A DNA stretch of 64,000 nt from Chryseobacterium oleae. GTDB taxonomy: Bacteria > Bacteroidota > Bacteroidia > Flavobacteriales > Weeksellaceae. Made by a program: the position numbers and the translations under genes. This document shows, one piece after another, positions 44,128 through 53,546 of the stretch. Position 1 is the first letter of the stretch; every line of letters begins with the position of its first letter. The stretch lies in NCBI RefSeq assembly GCF_900115055.1, contig NZ_FOVD01000003.1, positions 248,001 to 312,000 on the forward strand. The letters run 5' to 3'. The notes under the pieces were generated by a model that was given only the letters and a program-made list of their open reading frames with translations, made no database searches and had not been told where the DNA came from.

Positions 44128-44625
44128 TTACATTCTGGACAGTTGATCCAGCTTTTTTAACAGTGTTGGTATTCGATAAGCACCATGCATCTGCTCTACT
44201 TTAGTCAATATTTCATCTACATCGGCTCCCATTGCTGTAAGAAACAGCGGAGTTTTACTTTCGCCTCTTAAAACATTTCTTCTTTGAGAATCCGGAGCGG
44301 CAAATTCATTCTTCGCAATTCCGATAATTGGGTATTTCTGATCCAAAGCTTCGTACAGATAGCCTCCCAATCCGATTTTCCCATCATTATCAAGAGTAAC
44401 GTAGCCATCAACAATAATAAGATCGCCTTCCTTTAATTCAATCGTTTTCAGTAAACTCAGGATGCAGGGCAGCTCCCTTTTGTAAAATGCACCACTCTCA
44501 TAAGAAGAGGTGATGTCTGTTTTTTCAGTAAAAATATTGGATTCATTCTCAGAAGTCCAGTTTTCAAAGGCGATACATACGGTGTTCGCATAATCGTCAT
44601 AATAAGTATCAAAAGCGTAGATCAT
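44128..44625 (-). CDS. endonuclease V-like protein
   Basis: 165 residues, shorter than the usual 220. The order of acidic and basic residues fits endonuclease V: Asp in IYAFDTYY, Glu in YKRELPCIL, Asp in LIIVDGYVTLDNDGKIGLGGYLYEAL, Lys in IIGIAKNEF. EndoV nicks DNA or RNA one base from inosine. The motifs are degenerate, so activity is uncertain. The VOC gene lies 15 bp upstream on the same strand and the GNAT gene overlaps that, so the three form an operon. Confidence 0.6.
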   Translation of the reverse strand: MIYAFDTYYDDYANTVCIAFENWTSENESNIFTEKTDITSSYESGAFYKRELPCILSLLKTIELKEGDLIIVDGYVTLDNDGKIGLGGYLYEALDQKYPIIGIAKNEFAAPDSQRRNVLRGESKTPLFLTAMGADVDEILTKVEQMHGAYRIPTLLKKLDQLSRM

Positions 44626-44640
44626 AATTCCTTTTCGTCA

Positions 44641-45006
44641 TTAAAAAAATTCCCCGAAATGCCACAAAATCCCAGACGGATCATGCACAAAGCATTCTTT
44701 TCCCCACTCCATGGTCCGTACAGCCGTAAGTCTGACTCCTTTATATTTTTCAGCAAGATTTAAAGAAACAAGTTCCTTCCAGAACTCATCCGTATTCTCC
44801 ACTTCCATAAAGATCATCGTGTTGTCTACCCAGTCTTTAGCATAATAATCCTGAAGGTAGAAACCTGTTTCCTGTCTTTTAAATAAGGATAATTTAGGTT
44901 CGAGAATCACTTCTTCAAATCCTAAATCTTTATAAAAATGCCTACTTACTTCAAAATTTTCAGCTCCGATAAACGGTCTGATCGATTTTATCCCCTGTGT
45001 CATCAT
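44641..45006 (-). CDS. VOC family (glyoxalase/bleomycin-resistance-like) protein
   Basis: 121 residues, one VOC unit: IRPFIGAENFEVSRHFYKDLGF at the start and FVHDPSGILWHFGEF at the end, with the typical beta-alpha-beta-beta-beta repeats. Such proteins bind metals or small toxins. Metal residues are not clearly conserved. The start overlaps the stop of the GNAT gene (ATGATG over TGA), which indicates coupled translation; the second ATG is an equal alternative. Confidence 0.8.
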   Translation of the reverse strand: MMTQGIKSIRPFIGAENFEVSRHFYKDLGFEEVILEPKLSLFKRQETGFYLQDYYAKDWVDNTMIFMEVENTDEFWKELVSLNLAEKYKGVRLTAVRTMEWGKECFVHDPSGILWHFGEFF

Positions 45007-45446
45007 CTCCTGTTTTTCCAGTTGTTAAAAGTCATTTCAAATTTGATTTCATTGCCATGAGTTCCTGCTTCCTGCCATCCGGACTTTCTGTAAAATGTTT
45101 CAGCTCTGGTACCGGGATCAGTTCCCAGCCAGACATTGTTCTGGGTTTGTTCAAAGTACCAGTCGAGCATAATGTCATGAAGCTTTCTTCCAATGCCAAG
45201 GTTTTCAAAATCAGGATGCATAAAAAGCGCCCAGATATTGTTTTCTTTCAGATCAACAATGGAAAAACCGACAATCTTAGACTCAATTTCGCATACCCAT
45301 CCTTTTCCTCTTTCAAATAGAAATTCTTTACAGTCTGCCTCAGTAACCAATGCAGGATCAGAAAGCATATTCTCTTTTACGGAGTTTCTGACGATCTGGA
45401 TCTGTGAAATGTCTTCCGGTCTGGCTTCACGGATTGCTGTTTTCAT
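45003..45446 (-). CDS. GNAT family N-acetyltransferase
   Basis: 147 residues. The acetyl-CoA loop is FENLGIGRKLHDIM (Q/R-x-x-G-x-G/A pattern) at about 95, followed by WLGTDPGTRAETFYRKSGWQEAG, the usual C-terminal FYRKxGF block. Substrate unknown. It is first gene of a GNAT-VOC-endonuclease V-like operon. Confidence 0.88.
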   Translation of the reverse strand: MKTAIREARPEDISQIQIVRNSVKENMLSDPALVTEADCKEFLFERGKGWVCEIESKIVGFSIVDLKENNIWALFMHPDFENLGIGRKLHDIMLDWYFEQTQNNVWLGTDPGTRAETFYRKSGWQEAGTHGNEIKFEMTFNNWKNRR

Positions 45447-45747
45447 TTGAATTAAAATGTATTACTAGTTTATTACAATTTGGATAAAGCCTAATGATTA
45501 TTGCCTATTTATAAAAACGGGCTAAAGTCCGCTCCTATTGAATATATATTTGAAGATATTTGTTAGTCAGCGCAAAGGCGCAATGATTTAACATACTTAC
45601 CTTTTATAAGGTACATTGATTTTATCTACGATAAAATTTATATTGCCAAAAAATTAAAATGATTTAAACAATTGATTTAAATATACTTAATCACCCATAT
45701 TTAAAGCAATTTATCTCCGTCCCTTTTCGCTGATCCAACAAAGTATT
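45447..45747. other. intergenic region with short inverted repeats
   Basis: 301 bp without a gene. Near 45510 the sequence CGGGCTAAAGTCCG forms a small dyad, and near 45575 GCGCAAAGGCGC another. Words of this kind recur between genes in Chryseobacterium; I cannot show repeats within this window. Confidence 0.35.
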
Positions 45748-46791
45748 TTATTTCTTATCCACTACAATTCTCTCTGCTCTGTTGGCAATTTCCCAAGCTG
45801 TAGCAAAAACAAGTTGTGCTCTTTTTTCAAGCAAAGGATAGTCAATTTTCTCAGGATCATCTGTTGGCTTGTGATAATCTTCATGGATACCATCGAAGAA
45901 AAAGGCTACAGGCACATTGTTTTTAGCAAAATTATAGTGGTCTGAACGATAGTAAAGTTGTTCCGGATCTGCCGGATCGTCGTATTTATAGTTGAGTTCT
46001 AAATTATTCGTCTTTTTGTTAGCAGCCTCATTGATCACTTTTAGCTGAGAGCTCAGCATTTCTGAACCAATCACATAGACGTACTGTTTTCCTCTGTTTT
46101 CGGCATCATCACGGCCTATCATGTCAATATTCAGATCGACCACCGTATTGGCAAGTGGAAATACGGGATTGCTGGTGTAAAACTCAGATCCAAACAGTCC
46201 ATGCTCTTCTCCTGTGACGTGAAGAAACAGAATAGATCTTTTCGGGCCTTTTCCGGCTTTTTTAGCCTCCTGAAAAGCTTTTGCAATCTGCATTACCGCT
46301 ACCGTACCGCTACCATCGTCATCCGCTCCGTTGTAAACTACTCCATTTTTGGTTCCAACGTGATCATAATGGGCAGAAATAACCACTATTTCCTCAGGTT
46401 TTTCACTTCCTTCGATGAAAGCCAGGATATTTTCAGAATCAGGAAGATTTCCGCCGCCTCTTTTTTTCATAAATTCAGCAGGAACCTTCTGATAATAGGA
46501 TCCCAGTACCTTCGGCGGATTAATTCCTAAGCTTTTATAATAATTGATCATATACTCACCCGCTTTCTTTTGCCCCGGACTTCCTGTATCTCTTCCTTCC
46601 ATTCCGTCAGAAGCGATCACATACAAGTTTTTCTTTAGTTCATCAGCTTTAATAGTCTTATAAGCAGACAGAAACGCTTTATCCGCTTTTGCTACAGATG
46701 TAGATTGTGCTGAAGCTCCTTCAGAAGTTTTCGCTGTTCCGCAGCTGACTACCAAAGTCAGACCCAACAACGGGATAAGTATTTTTTTCAT
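45748..46791 (-). CDS. M28 family metallopeptidase (lipoprotein)
   Basis: 347 residues. Lipobox in MKKILIPLLGLTLVVSCG. The M28 zinc ligands are visible: H and D in SAHYDHVGTKNGVVYNGADDDGSGT, E in HVTGEEHGLFGSE, D in LNIDMIGRD and H in EDYHKPTDDPEKI. It should be an aminopeptidase or carboxypeptidase acting in the periplasm or at the surface. It is monocistronic. No PA or T9SS domain is present. Confidence 0.9.
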   Translation of the reverse strand: MKKILIPLLGLTLVVSCGTAKTSEGASAQSTSVAKADKAFLSAYKTIKADELKKNLYVIASDGMEGRDTGSPGQKKAGEYMINYYKSLGINPPKVLGSYYQKVPAEFMKKRGGGNLPDSENILAFIEGSEKPEEIVVISAHYDHVGTKNGVVYNGADDDGSGTVAVMQIAKAFQEAKKAGKGPKRSILFLHVTGEEHGLFGSEFYTSNPVFPLANTVVDLNIDMIGRDDAENRGKQYVYVIGSEMLSSQLKVINEAANKKTNNLELNYKYDDPADPEQLYYRSDHYNFAKNNVPVAFFFDGIHEDYHKPTDDPEKIDYPLLEKRAQLVFATAWEIANRAERIVVDKK

Positions 46792-46888
46792 ATGATAATA
46801 ATTTTCTTAAAAATAACAATTTTTTGTTGAACCTCAAGCGCTATATAACGACTGTTCATGTTTATTGATCATCCTGATCACCAATTCA

Positions 46889-47443
46889 TCACAGATTCTG
46901 TTCTGCGTTTTTCAAAATTTTGATCAGTTCTTTCAGTTCATCTCTGCTGAATTCATTTAAACTCTGGTTGTACATTGTGGAAGGGATTTTTATATAATTG
47001 ATCCAGCCTTTCAGCTTCTCATTATAAATCCCTCCAAATTCAATATTGTTCATAGTCAGAAACTTATACTTTACTTCCTGATCAGGTTTTCCTTCATTTT
47101 CTTTTTGTTCTAAGGTTTGAAGAGACTGAATCAGTTTAGAAAGTTCGGCTTTTTCAATGGTTAATGTCTTCTTTGAAGTATTGTCAAAAGTTTCATACTC
47201 ATAGATAATTCCAAGAACACTTTCTGCAGACTGATCAGACATATCCTTGGTGACGATCTTCTGAATATTCAGGGTTTTGAATTTCGCCAGGTCATAGATT
47301 CTCTTTTCAATGAGTGTTCCCTTTCGGGAGTTTATTTTCAGGCTGTTAGAGGTGGTTAATGGTTTTTTAATAACCGGAGGAGAAGTTTGTGCACTTACCA
47401 GAGCGCAGAAACCAAAAGAAAATAATAGGATACTTTTTTTCAT
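46889..47443 (-). CDS. secreted protein of unknown function
   Basis: 184 residues with signal peptide MKKSILLFSFGFCALVSA. The mature part is lysine-rich with alternating strands and a final helix (NEFSRDELKELIKILKNAEQNL). No family recognised. It is monocistronic and divergent from the aminotransferase gene. Confidence 0.6.
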   Translation of the reverse strand: MKKSILLFSFGFCALVSAQTSPPVIKKPLTTSNSLKINSRKGTLIEKRIYDLAKFKTLNIQKIVTKDMSDQSAESVLGIIYEYETFDNTSKKTLTIEKAELSKLIQSLQTLEQKENEGKPDQEVKYKFLTMNNIEFGGIYNEKLKGWINYIKIPSTMYNQSLNEFSRDELKELIKILKNAEQNL

Positions 47444-47586
47444 TTGCGTTGTCGCTTGTTTAAAATTTAATCCCGGTAAAGATAAAAAAAATCAATATTT
47501 TATGAAATAAAACCACGCTCCAATAAAGATTAATTAAAGAAAACAATATATTTTTATGATTCAATTTAATGAATGTCTATTTTTCT

Positions 47587-47594
47587 TATATTTG
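47587..47594 (+). promoter_or_regulatory. -7 box (TATATTTG) of the aminotransferase gene
   Basis: Exact TAnnTTTG, 17 bp before the ATG at 47612. No TTG found at the usual distance. Confidence 0.45.
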
Positions 47595-47611
47595 ATATAA
47601 ATGCAAAATAG

Positions 47612-48751
47612 ATGGAAAGAATTTACGGATTCACACATTATTCGTTTTTCACGGAAATGTCTGAACTTGCGTCCAGAAATAACAGCTTCGACCTTTCTTT
47701 GGGGCTTCCCGATTTTGATATCGACAGCCGGCTGAAAACATTTCTGATGGAAGCTGCAGATCATCAATGCCATCAATATGAGCCGCTTGCAGGAAATCCG
47801 TTGCTCATTAAAAATATTATTACATTCAATGCTGCCAGAGTAAACAGTATTCACCTGAAAGAAAATGAGGTGACTATCATTCCCTGTGCAACTTTTGCTT
47901 TACATACCGCCCTTAAATCTCTTTTAAATCAGGGAGATGAAGTGATCATCATTCAACCTTCCTATTACACATATGGACCTTCTGTGGTCTTAAACGGTGG
48001 TGTTCCCGTCTACTATGATCTTGATCCGGATTTCAGCATCAACTGGGAAAAATTTCAAGTCTGCATTTCTGAAAAAACAAAAGCCATCATCGTCAATTCT
48101 CCTCAAAATCCTACAGGAACCATCTGGAAGCAAAGCGACTGGAATCAGCTGTATGAATTGATAAAGCATCAGGAAATCTATCTCATTTCGGAGGAAATCT
48201 ACGACACGTATTGTTATGACGGCGTTGAACATTATAGCTCTTTTCTTCATCCGGAACTGAAAAACAGGACTTTCTGCATTTTTTCTTTCGGGAAAATGTT
48301 TCACACTTCCGGCTGGAAGGTGAGTTATCTGCTTGCTTCTGAAGATTTAACGGCAAAATTCAGATGTCATCAACAATATATTTCTTACAGCGCCAATGCG
48401 CCTGCCCAATATGCTCTTGCAAAATATCTTGAAGTATTTGATTCTTCTGAAAACCGCCGGATTATGCAAGGGAAAAGAGATATTTTTAATGACATGATTG
48501 CCTTTACACCTTTAGAAGCTACAAAAAAGGCTGAAGGAAGTGTTTTTCAGGTGGTCAATTTCAGAAATATTTCCAAAACAATGACAGATGTTGAATTTTC
48601 GAAATGGCTGACCGTGGAGAAAAAAACGGCTTGTTTGCCACTTTCTGCATTTTATAATTCCCGACCGAACTCAGATTATATCCGGTTTAGTTTTGCTAAA
48701 AAAGATGAAGTGATTATTCAGGCTCTGGAACATTTGCAGAAACATCTTTAG
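47612..48751 (+). CDS. class I/II aminotransferase, methionine aminotransferase-like
   Basis: 379 residues, fold type I PLP enzyme. NSPQNPTGT (about 167-175), EEIYD (about 193), and SFGKMFHTSGWKVSY with the PLP lysine (about 228) followed by the R-containing SDYIRFSF near the end. The short form and the LPDFD/YEPLAGNPLLIKNI start resemble YbdL-type methionine aminotransferases, which act in the salvage pathway. Substrate is inferred from overall likeness only. Confidence 0.85.
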   Translation: MERIYGFTHYSFFTEMSELASRNNSFDLSLGLPDFDIDSRLKTFLMEAADHQCHQYEPLAGNPLLIKNIITFNAARVNSIHLKENEVTIIPCATFALHTALKSLLNQGDEVIIIQPSYYTYGPSVVLNGGVPVYYDLDPDFSINWEKFQVCISEKTKAIIVNSPQNPTGTIWKQSDWNQLYELIKHQEIYLISEEIYDTYCYDGVEHYSSFLHPELKNRTFCIFSFGKMFHTSGWKVSYLLASEDLTAKFRCHQQYISYSANAPAQYALAKYLEVFDSSENRRIMQGKRDIFNDMIAFTPLEATKKAEGSVFQVVNFRNISKTMTDVEFSKWLTVEKKTACLPLSAFYNSRPNSDYIRFSFAKKDEVIIQALEHLQKHL

Positions 48752-49041
48752 AAAAACATCAACTTGAAATGTATCATCATGAAAATCCGGTTATATTTTT
48801 TAACCACTGATTTCACAGATTGACACAGATGATTGTGTATATTTTTTACGGTATTATAAAAATCTTTGATTTTTCACCAACTTAAGCGAGCTTTTTCGCA
48901 GTAAGATTTTAAACTTTAAATAAACTCTTAAGTGTTTAAAAAAGCTTTTGCCGCTTTTGTGGTTGACATTTTTTTTCCAGAATACACGGATTTTGCAGAT
49001 GATTTTAGATATTTTATTATCTTAAACCCAAAGTCGTTATC
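48752..49041. other. intergenic repeat-like sequence
   Basis: Contains CACTGATTTCACAGATTGAC near 48806 and a CTTAAG...GCTTTTG...TTTGTGGTT stretch near 48880-48970. Similar words (CACGCAGATTAATCAGATGA) occur near 63690. They look like degenerate copies of short intergenic repeats known from flavobacterial genomes; I saw no coding frame. Confidence 0.35.
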
Positions 49042-49077
49042 CATAAAAAAGCACCGCATTTATTAATGCAGTGCTTT
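49042..49077 (-). terminator. terminator after the pyrophosphatase gene
   Basis: AAAGCAC-C-GCATT / AATGC-A-GTGCTTT stem with one mismatch, followed on the minus strand by TTTTTT. Confidence 0.75.
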
Positions 49078-49100
49078 CTATGTTTAATTAACAATTGATT

Positions 49101-51836
49101 TTAAAGAGCAAGAACCCTTACATCAATTCTTCTGTTTTTTGCTTTACATTCATCGGTATCATTCGCTTCACAAACAGGATGCTGAGAACCGTAACCTTCC
49201 GCCTCTACTCTGTCTGAAGGAATACCCAATTCAAGCAACTTCAGTTTAGCCGTTTGAGCTCTAAGATTGGATAATTTCTGATTGCTTTCTTCATTTCCAG
49301 TATTATCTGTATACCCGCCTAGTTTTATTTTTAGATTAGGATAGGCATTTAGAATTTCAGCAAGATTATTTAACTGTAGCTCTGAACCAGTCTTCAGATC
49401 ACTGGATCCGGTCTGGAAGTATAGATTTTCCACCGTATACCAGTTATTAGGATCGATGATCGTCTGATCTTTTTGCTGTACTGAATTATACAATTGAAAC
49501 AGCCTGCTTCCTTCTCCCAATGTAATTATTTTCCCACCTTTCAGTTTAATTTCCTGAATATTTCCGGTTTCATATACAAAATCTCCGTTTTCATTCAGAT
49601 GCCCTTTGATCTCCGTTGGAGAAGCAGTAACCGTTTCAAGCTGTGCATGACTTATCTTTGAGCTTCCAGTGGTTGCTCTTGTCAAGCTCTCCAGCTTAGC
49701 TTTTCTGTTCGCTTCGATTTTATCTTTGTGGATTACCGCTAATGTCGGTGCAATTACCAATGACACAATAGACATCAGCTTGATCAGGATGTTCATGGAT
49801 GGTCCTGAAGTATCTTTAAACGGATCGCCCACCGTATCTCCCGTTACGGAAGCTTTATGCGGCTCTGAACCTTTATAATACGTCTGACCATTGATATCCA
49901 CTCCTTTTTCAAATGATTTTTTAGCGTTATCCCAGGCTCCCCCTGCATTATTCTGGAACATTCCCATCAGAACACCGCAAACGGTCGCTCCGGCTAAGAA
50001 TCCTCCCAATACTTCAGGGCCGAAGATAAATCCAACCAAAAGAGGTGAAATAATGGTAATCGCTCCCGGAAGCATCATTTTTCTGATGGATGCATCTGTA
50101 GAAATAGCTACACATTTTTCGTATTCGGGTTGCGCTTTCCCTTCCAGAATCCCCGGAATTTCACGGAACTGCCTTCTTACTTCTTCCACCATGGCCATCG
50201 CGGCCTGTCCTACTGCCGTAATCGCAAGTGAAGAGAATATGAATGGAATCATTCCTCCGACAAATAACCCAGCCAGAACATCGGCTCTGTAAATATCAAT
50301 GCCATCAATGCCTGCAATTCCTACAAAGGCAGCAAATAAAGCTAATGCCGTCAATGCTGCAGAAGCAATGGCAAATCCTTTTCCGCTCGCTGCAGTCGTG
50401 TTTCCAACAGCATCCAGAATATCAGTTTTTTCACGGACTTCTTTCGGAAGCTCACTCATTTCAGCAATTCCGCCTGCGTTATCTGCAATAGGCCCGAAAG
50501 CATCAATCGCAAGCTGCATCGCAGTGGTAGCCATCATTCCGGCTGCAGCAATAGCTACTCCGTAAAGTCCTGCACATAAATAAGATCCGTAAATACCGCC
50601 TGCCAGTACAAGAATGGGAAGTAATGTAGATTCCATTCCAACGGCAAGACCTCCGATAATATTGGTTGCATGACCAGTAGAAGACTGTCTCACAATGCTG
50701 GAAACCGGTCTCTTACCCATGGCTGTATAATATTCTGTGATGATACTCATTAAAGTACCTACAACAAGTCCTACCATAATAGCTCCGAAAACTCCCATCT
50801 TCGTAAATTCATGTTCCCTGAGGGTCATTTTTTCAGGAAGAAGGTAATTCACCAGGAAATAGGAAGAGATAGCCGTGATCACGATACTTCCCCAGTTCCC
50901 CAAATTCAGGGCATTCTGTACACTAGAAGTGGATAAGCCGTCATTCTCATTGATTCTTACAAATAAAGTTCCTATCATGGAGAAAATAATTCCTGTTCCT
51001 GCAATAAGCATCGGAAGGAGAATTGGTGCAAAACCTCCGAAAGCATCATCGGACATGGTTTCTCTTCCCAAAACCATTGTTGCCAGTACAGTAGCGACAT
51101 ATGAACCGAATAAATCGGCTCCCATTCCTGCTACGTCTCCTACGTTATCACCTACGTTATCAGCAATCGTAGCTGGATTTCTAGGATCATCTTCAGGAAT
51201 TCCTGCTTCTACTTTTCCTACCAAATCGGCACCTACGTCGGCAGCTTTTGTATAAATACCTCCGCCCACTCTGGCAAAAAGAGCAATCGATTCTGCTCCC
51301 AGAGAAAATCCGGTAAGAATTTCAATCGTCTTTTCCATTTCGTGGGAATCTACCGTAGAATCAGGAGCAAAGATCTGTTTAATGATCAGAAAGAGAGCTC
51401 CCAAACCAAGAACCGCCAGTCCGGCAACCCCCATTCCCATTACAGAACCTCCTGTAAAGGAAACTTTTAATGCTTTTGAAAGTGAAGTTCTTGCGGCTTC
51501 TGCCGTTCTTACATTCGCTTTGGTCGCGATCTTCATTCCAATGAAGCCTGCCAGAGCGGAGAATACAGCACCAACAGCAAAGGCAAGCCCGATACTCCAG
51601 TGAGAATTGGAATTGGTGGATCCCATCACAGCCAGCAATATCGCAACTACAACTACGAAATAGGTTAAAATCTTGTACTCAGCCTTTAGAAAGGCCATGG
51701 CACCGTCAGCGATATGTCCGCTGATTATTTTCATTTTCTCATTTCCGGCATTCTGTTTACTTACCCAGTTACTCTGCAGGAAAGTATACAACAAGGCGAC
51801 AACGCCGAAGACCGGAACTAAATAGAACAAATCCAT
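49101..51836 (-). CDS. hppA: membrane pyrophosphatase (HppA) with C-terminal OmpA-like domain
   Basis: 911 residues. The first 735 form the ion-pumping pyrophosphatase (16 helices in the family) with [32 protein letters not shown] and the cytosolic acidic clusters; [10 protein letters not shown] carries Ala where K+-independent enzymes have Lys, so it should be K+-dependent. After a linker a peptidoglycan-binding OmpA domain follows (about 800-911: [30 protein letters not shown]). Both ends of M-PPases face the periplasm, so the fused domain could anchor the pump to the cell wall. It converts PPi energy into an H+ or Na+ gradient. A soluble pyrophosphatase gene lies 357 bp upstream. Confidence 0.9.
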   Translation of the reverse strand: MDLFYLVPVFGVVALLYTFLQSNWVSKQNAGNEKMKIISGHIADGAMAFLKAEYKILTYFVVVVAILLAVMGSTNSNSHWSIGLAFAVGAVFSALAGFIGMKIATKANVRTAEAARTSLSKALKVSFTGGSVMGMGVAGLAVLGLGALFLIIKQIFAPDSTVDSHEMEKTIEILTGFSLGAESIALFARVGGGIYTKAADVGADLVGKVEAGIPEDDPRNPATIADNVGDNVGDVAGMGADLFGSYVATVLATMVLGRETMSDDAFGGFAPILLPMLIAGTGIIFSMIGTLFVRINENDGLSTSSVQNALNLGNWGSIVITAISSYFLVNYLLPEKMTLREHEFTKMGVFGAIMVGLVVGTLMSIITEYYTAMGKRPVSSIVRQSSTGHATNIIGGLAVGMESTLLPILVLAGGIYGSYLCAGLYGVAIAAAGMMATTAMQLAIDAFGPIADNAGGIAEMSELPKEVREKTDILDAVGNTTAASGKGFAIASAALTALALFAAFVGIAGIDGIDIYRADVLAGLFVGGMIPFIFSSLAITAVGQAAMAMVEEVRRQFREIPGILEGKAQPEYEKCVAISTDASIRKMMLPGAITIISPLLVGFIFGPEVLGGFLAGATVCGVLMGMFQNNAGGAWDNAKKSFEKGVDINGQTYYKGSEPHKASVTGDTVGDPFKDTSGPSMNILIKLMSIVSLVIAPTLAVIHKDKIEANRKAKLESLTRATTGSSKISHAQLETVTASPTEIKGHLNENGDFVYETGNIQEIKLKGGKIITLGEGSRLFQLYNSVQQKDQTIIDPNNWYTVENLYFQTGSSDLKTGSELQLNNLAEILNAYPNLKIKLGGYTDNTGNEESNQKLSNLRAQTAKLKLLELGIPSDRVEAEGYGSQHPVCEANDTDECKAKNRRIDVRVLAL

Positions 51837-52097
51837 AGTTTATTATTTTAATATTAATAAAAAGTAATTAGTTTTATAAATATAACAAAAAATCTATTGT
51901 TTTATTAAATCTTGTTCTATAATATATTTTTCCGGAAATTTAAAACACTATAAAAAGGTAATTCTTTAATAGCATTAATTTATTTAATCATTTCTGTATT
52001 TATTATGGATGTAAGCTATGTAAAATGGAAAAATAAGTTTTGTGGAAAATCACTCCAATGGTATGAAAAAAGATTTTAAATAAATTAATAATGTCTT

Positions 52098-52127
52098 AAT
52101 AGCTTCTATTCCCGTTGAGAAGCTATT
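52098..52127. other. 10-bp hairpin between hppA and ppa
   Basis: Perfect stem AATAGCTTCT / AGAAGCTATT with a 10-nt loop. No clear T tract on either side. It may belong to the hppA leader or be a secondary terminator of ppa. The remaining 51837-52140 is AT-rich and gene-free. Confidence 0.45.
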
Positions 52128-52137
52128 ATTTGTCCAA

Positions 52138-52170
52138 ATAAAAAGGCAGATGAAAATTCACCTGCCTTTT
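52138..52170 (-). terminator. terminator after ppa
   Basis: AAAAGGCAG / CTGCCTTTT stem with a 12-nt loop, followed on the minus strand by TTTTTATT; 24 bp beyond the ppa stop codon. Confidence 0.75.
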
Positions 52171-52193
52171 TTATTATTTTGGAATGCTGTATT

Positions 52194-52805
52194 CTAGCCT
52201 CCGAATTTTTCTGCGTAATCTTTCTGAGAAGCTTTGATCACTTTTTTAGCGTGCTCAGCTCCGTATACCTCATGAATTCTACATTTTGCAGGCTCATCCG
52301 GTAAGTTTTTATACGTTAAAAAGTAGTGCATTAATCTTTTCACTTCAGCTTCAGGAAGTTCAGCGATATCTCTGAAATGTCCGAAAGCATGGTCACCGAT
52401 CATTACTGCAACGATTTTATCATCTGCTTCACCTCCATCGATCATTTTGAATCCACCGATTGGAATAGCTTCCATTAATAATCCTCCTGAATGAATATTG
52501 TGAGAGCTTAATACGCAAATATCAAGCGGATCATGATCACCTTCCGTTACATCATCAGCTCCAGCTTCTACAGCCAGTTTCATTACTTCATTGTGGCAGT
52601 ATGTTCTTGGAACAAACCCATATAAAGCGGGAATAATATTAGAAAATTTCTGAGGTCTGTCTACCTTTAAAAATCCTGTTTCTTTATCTACTTCATATTT
52701 AATTGTATCTGAAGGAACGATTTCCACGAATACATTGACAACATTTGGCGCATCTTCTCCTGCAGAAACCCCGTGCCATGGATGTGCTTTAAAATTTGGA
52801 ATCAT
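52194..52805 (-). CDS. ppa: inorganic pyrophosphatase (family I)
   Basis: 203 residues. It has the family I signature residues in EGDHDPLDICVLS (D-x-D-P-x-D pattern), with KYEVDKETGFLKVDRP and YGFVPRTYC upstream and the closing block KIVAVMIGD. It hydrolyses PPi in the cytosol to pull biosynthetic reactions. It is the second gene of an operon with the small membrane protein at 52823 (17-bp gap) and sits upstream of the membrane pyrophosphatase on the same strand, so both PPi-consuming enzymes are together here. Confidence 0.95.
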   Translation of the reverse strand: MIPNFKAHPWHGVSAGEDAPNVVNVFVEIVPSDTIKYEVDKETGFLKVDRPQKFSNIIPALYGFVPRTYCHNEVMKLAVEAGADDVTEGDHDPLDICVLSSHNIHSGGLLMEAIPIGGFKMIDGGEADDKIVAVMIGDHAFGHFRDIAELPEAEVKRLMHYFLTYKNLPDEPAKCRIHEVYGAEHAKKVIKASQKDYAEKFGG

Positions 52806-52822
52806 TATTTATCTGTTATTTT

Positions 52823-53335
52823 TTAAGTTATAATTAAAATTTCTCTTCTAAGGTCTTCTATGGTAGCTGCGATATAATCATCCCCTTCCATATAGTTCAT
52901 GATGAAAATGGTTTTGAATTCTTCAAGATCTGCGTTCGCATTCAGCCCGTCGTAGGTTTTGTGAAGTAAATCTATCAAAGCATTTTTGGAATCTACGATA
53001 TTCTTCCATGAATTTTTCGTAACATACAGCTGCTGTGAAGTATTGTACTCAAACTCATCATTGATGGTTTTTTCGGTCAGAAAGATGAATTCATTCGGAG
53101 CCAGCCCCTTGTCAAACTTCTGAATCAGGTTTGAAGGCTTCATCCTTTCCAGGAACAAAGTCATCCTTTCATAAGAATGGGCCTTGTTTTCAGCATTCGA
53201 TTTTACAGAAAGCAGTTTGATCTCCTGATTCTTAAGGGTGATGTACGAGTGTACAAATTGTCTCAGCAAAACCAGAAAAGGAATTGCGATAATCAATGCA
53301 AAAGCATACGGTAAATATCCTGAAAAACTACCCAT
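52823..53335 (-). CDS. membrane-anchored protein of unknown function
   Basis: 170 residues. One N-terminal membrane helix (LPYAFALIIAIPFLVLLRQF), then a helical soluble region (about 30-170) with no known motif. It shares a transcript with ppa. The start at 53335 is preferred to a codon at 53350 because a -7 box TAATTTTG (53355-53348) overlaps the longer version. Confidence 0.6.
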   Translation of the reverse strand: MGSFSGYLPYAFALIIAIPFLVLLRQFVHSYITLKNQEIKLLSVKSNAENKAHSYERMTLFLERMKPSNLIQKFDKGLAPNEFIFLTEKTINDEFEYNTSQQLYVTKNSWKNIVDSKNALIDLLHKTYDGLNANADLEEFKTIFIMNYMEGDDYIAATIEDLRREILIIT

Positions 53336-53546
53336 AATTTTAGACCGCAAAATTACTAATTATTTTCCGGCTTCTAAAGTGTTTTTGAATATATCGGTCT
53401 TAGAATTTTGAATATAAATGAGGGAAAGGATGATGAGGAGATAAAAACCAATCATCATTCTGTTGGCCAAACTTGGAAAATCAAAAAAATAAATCTACAC
53501 CCTCAAAAATAAGAAGAGAATTTAATGCTTTGAAATAATTGGTGGA

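Noticed and set aside
50243..51603. Several plus-strand open frames opposite the pyrophosphatase gene
   Set aside because: They are antisense shadows of a strongly conserved gene with normal codon use on the minus strand.
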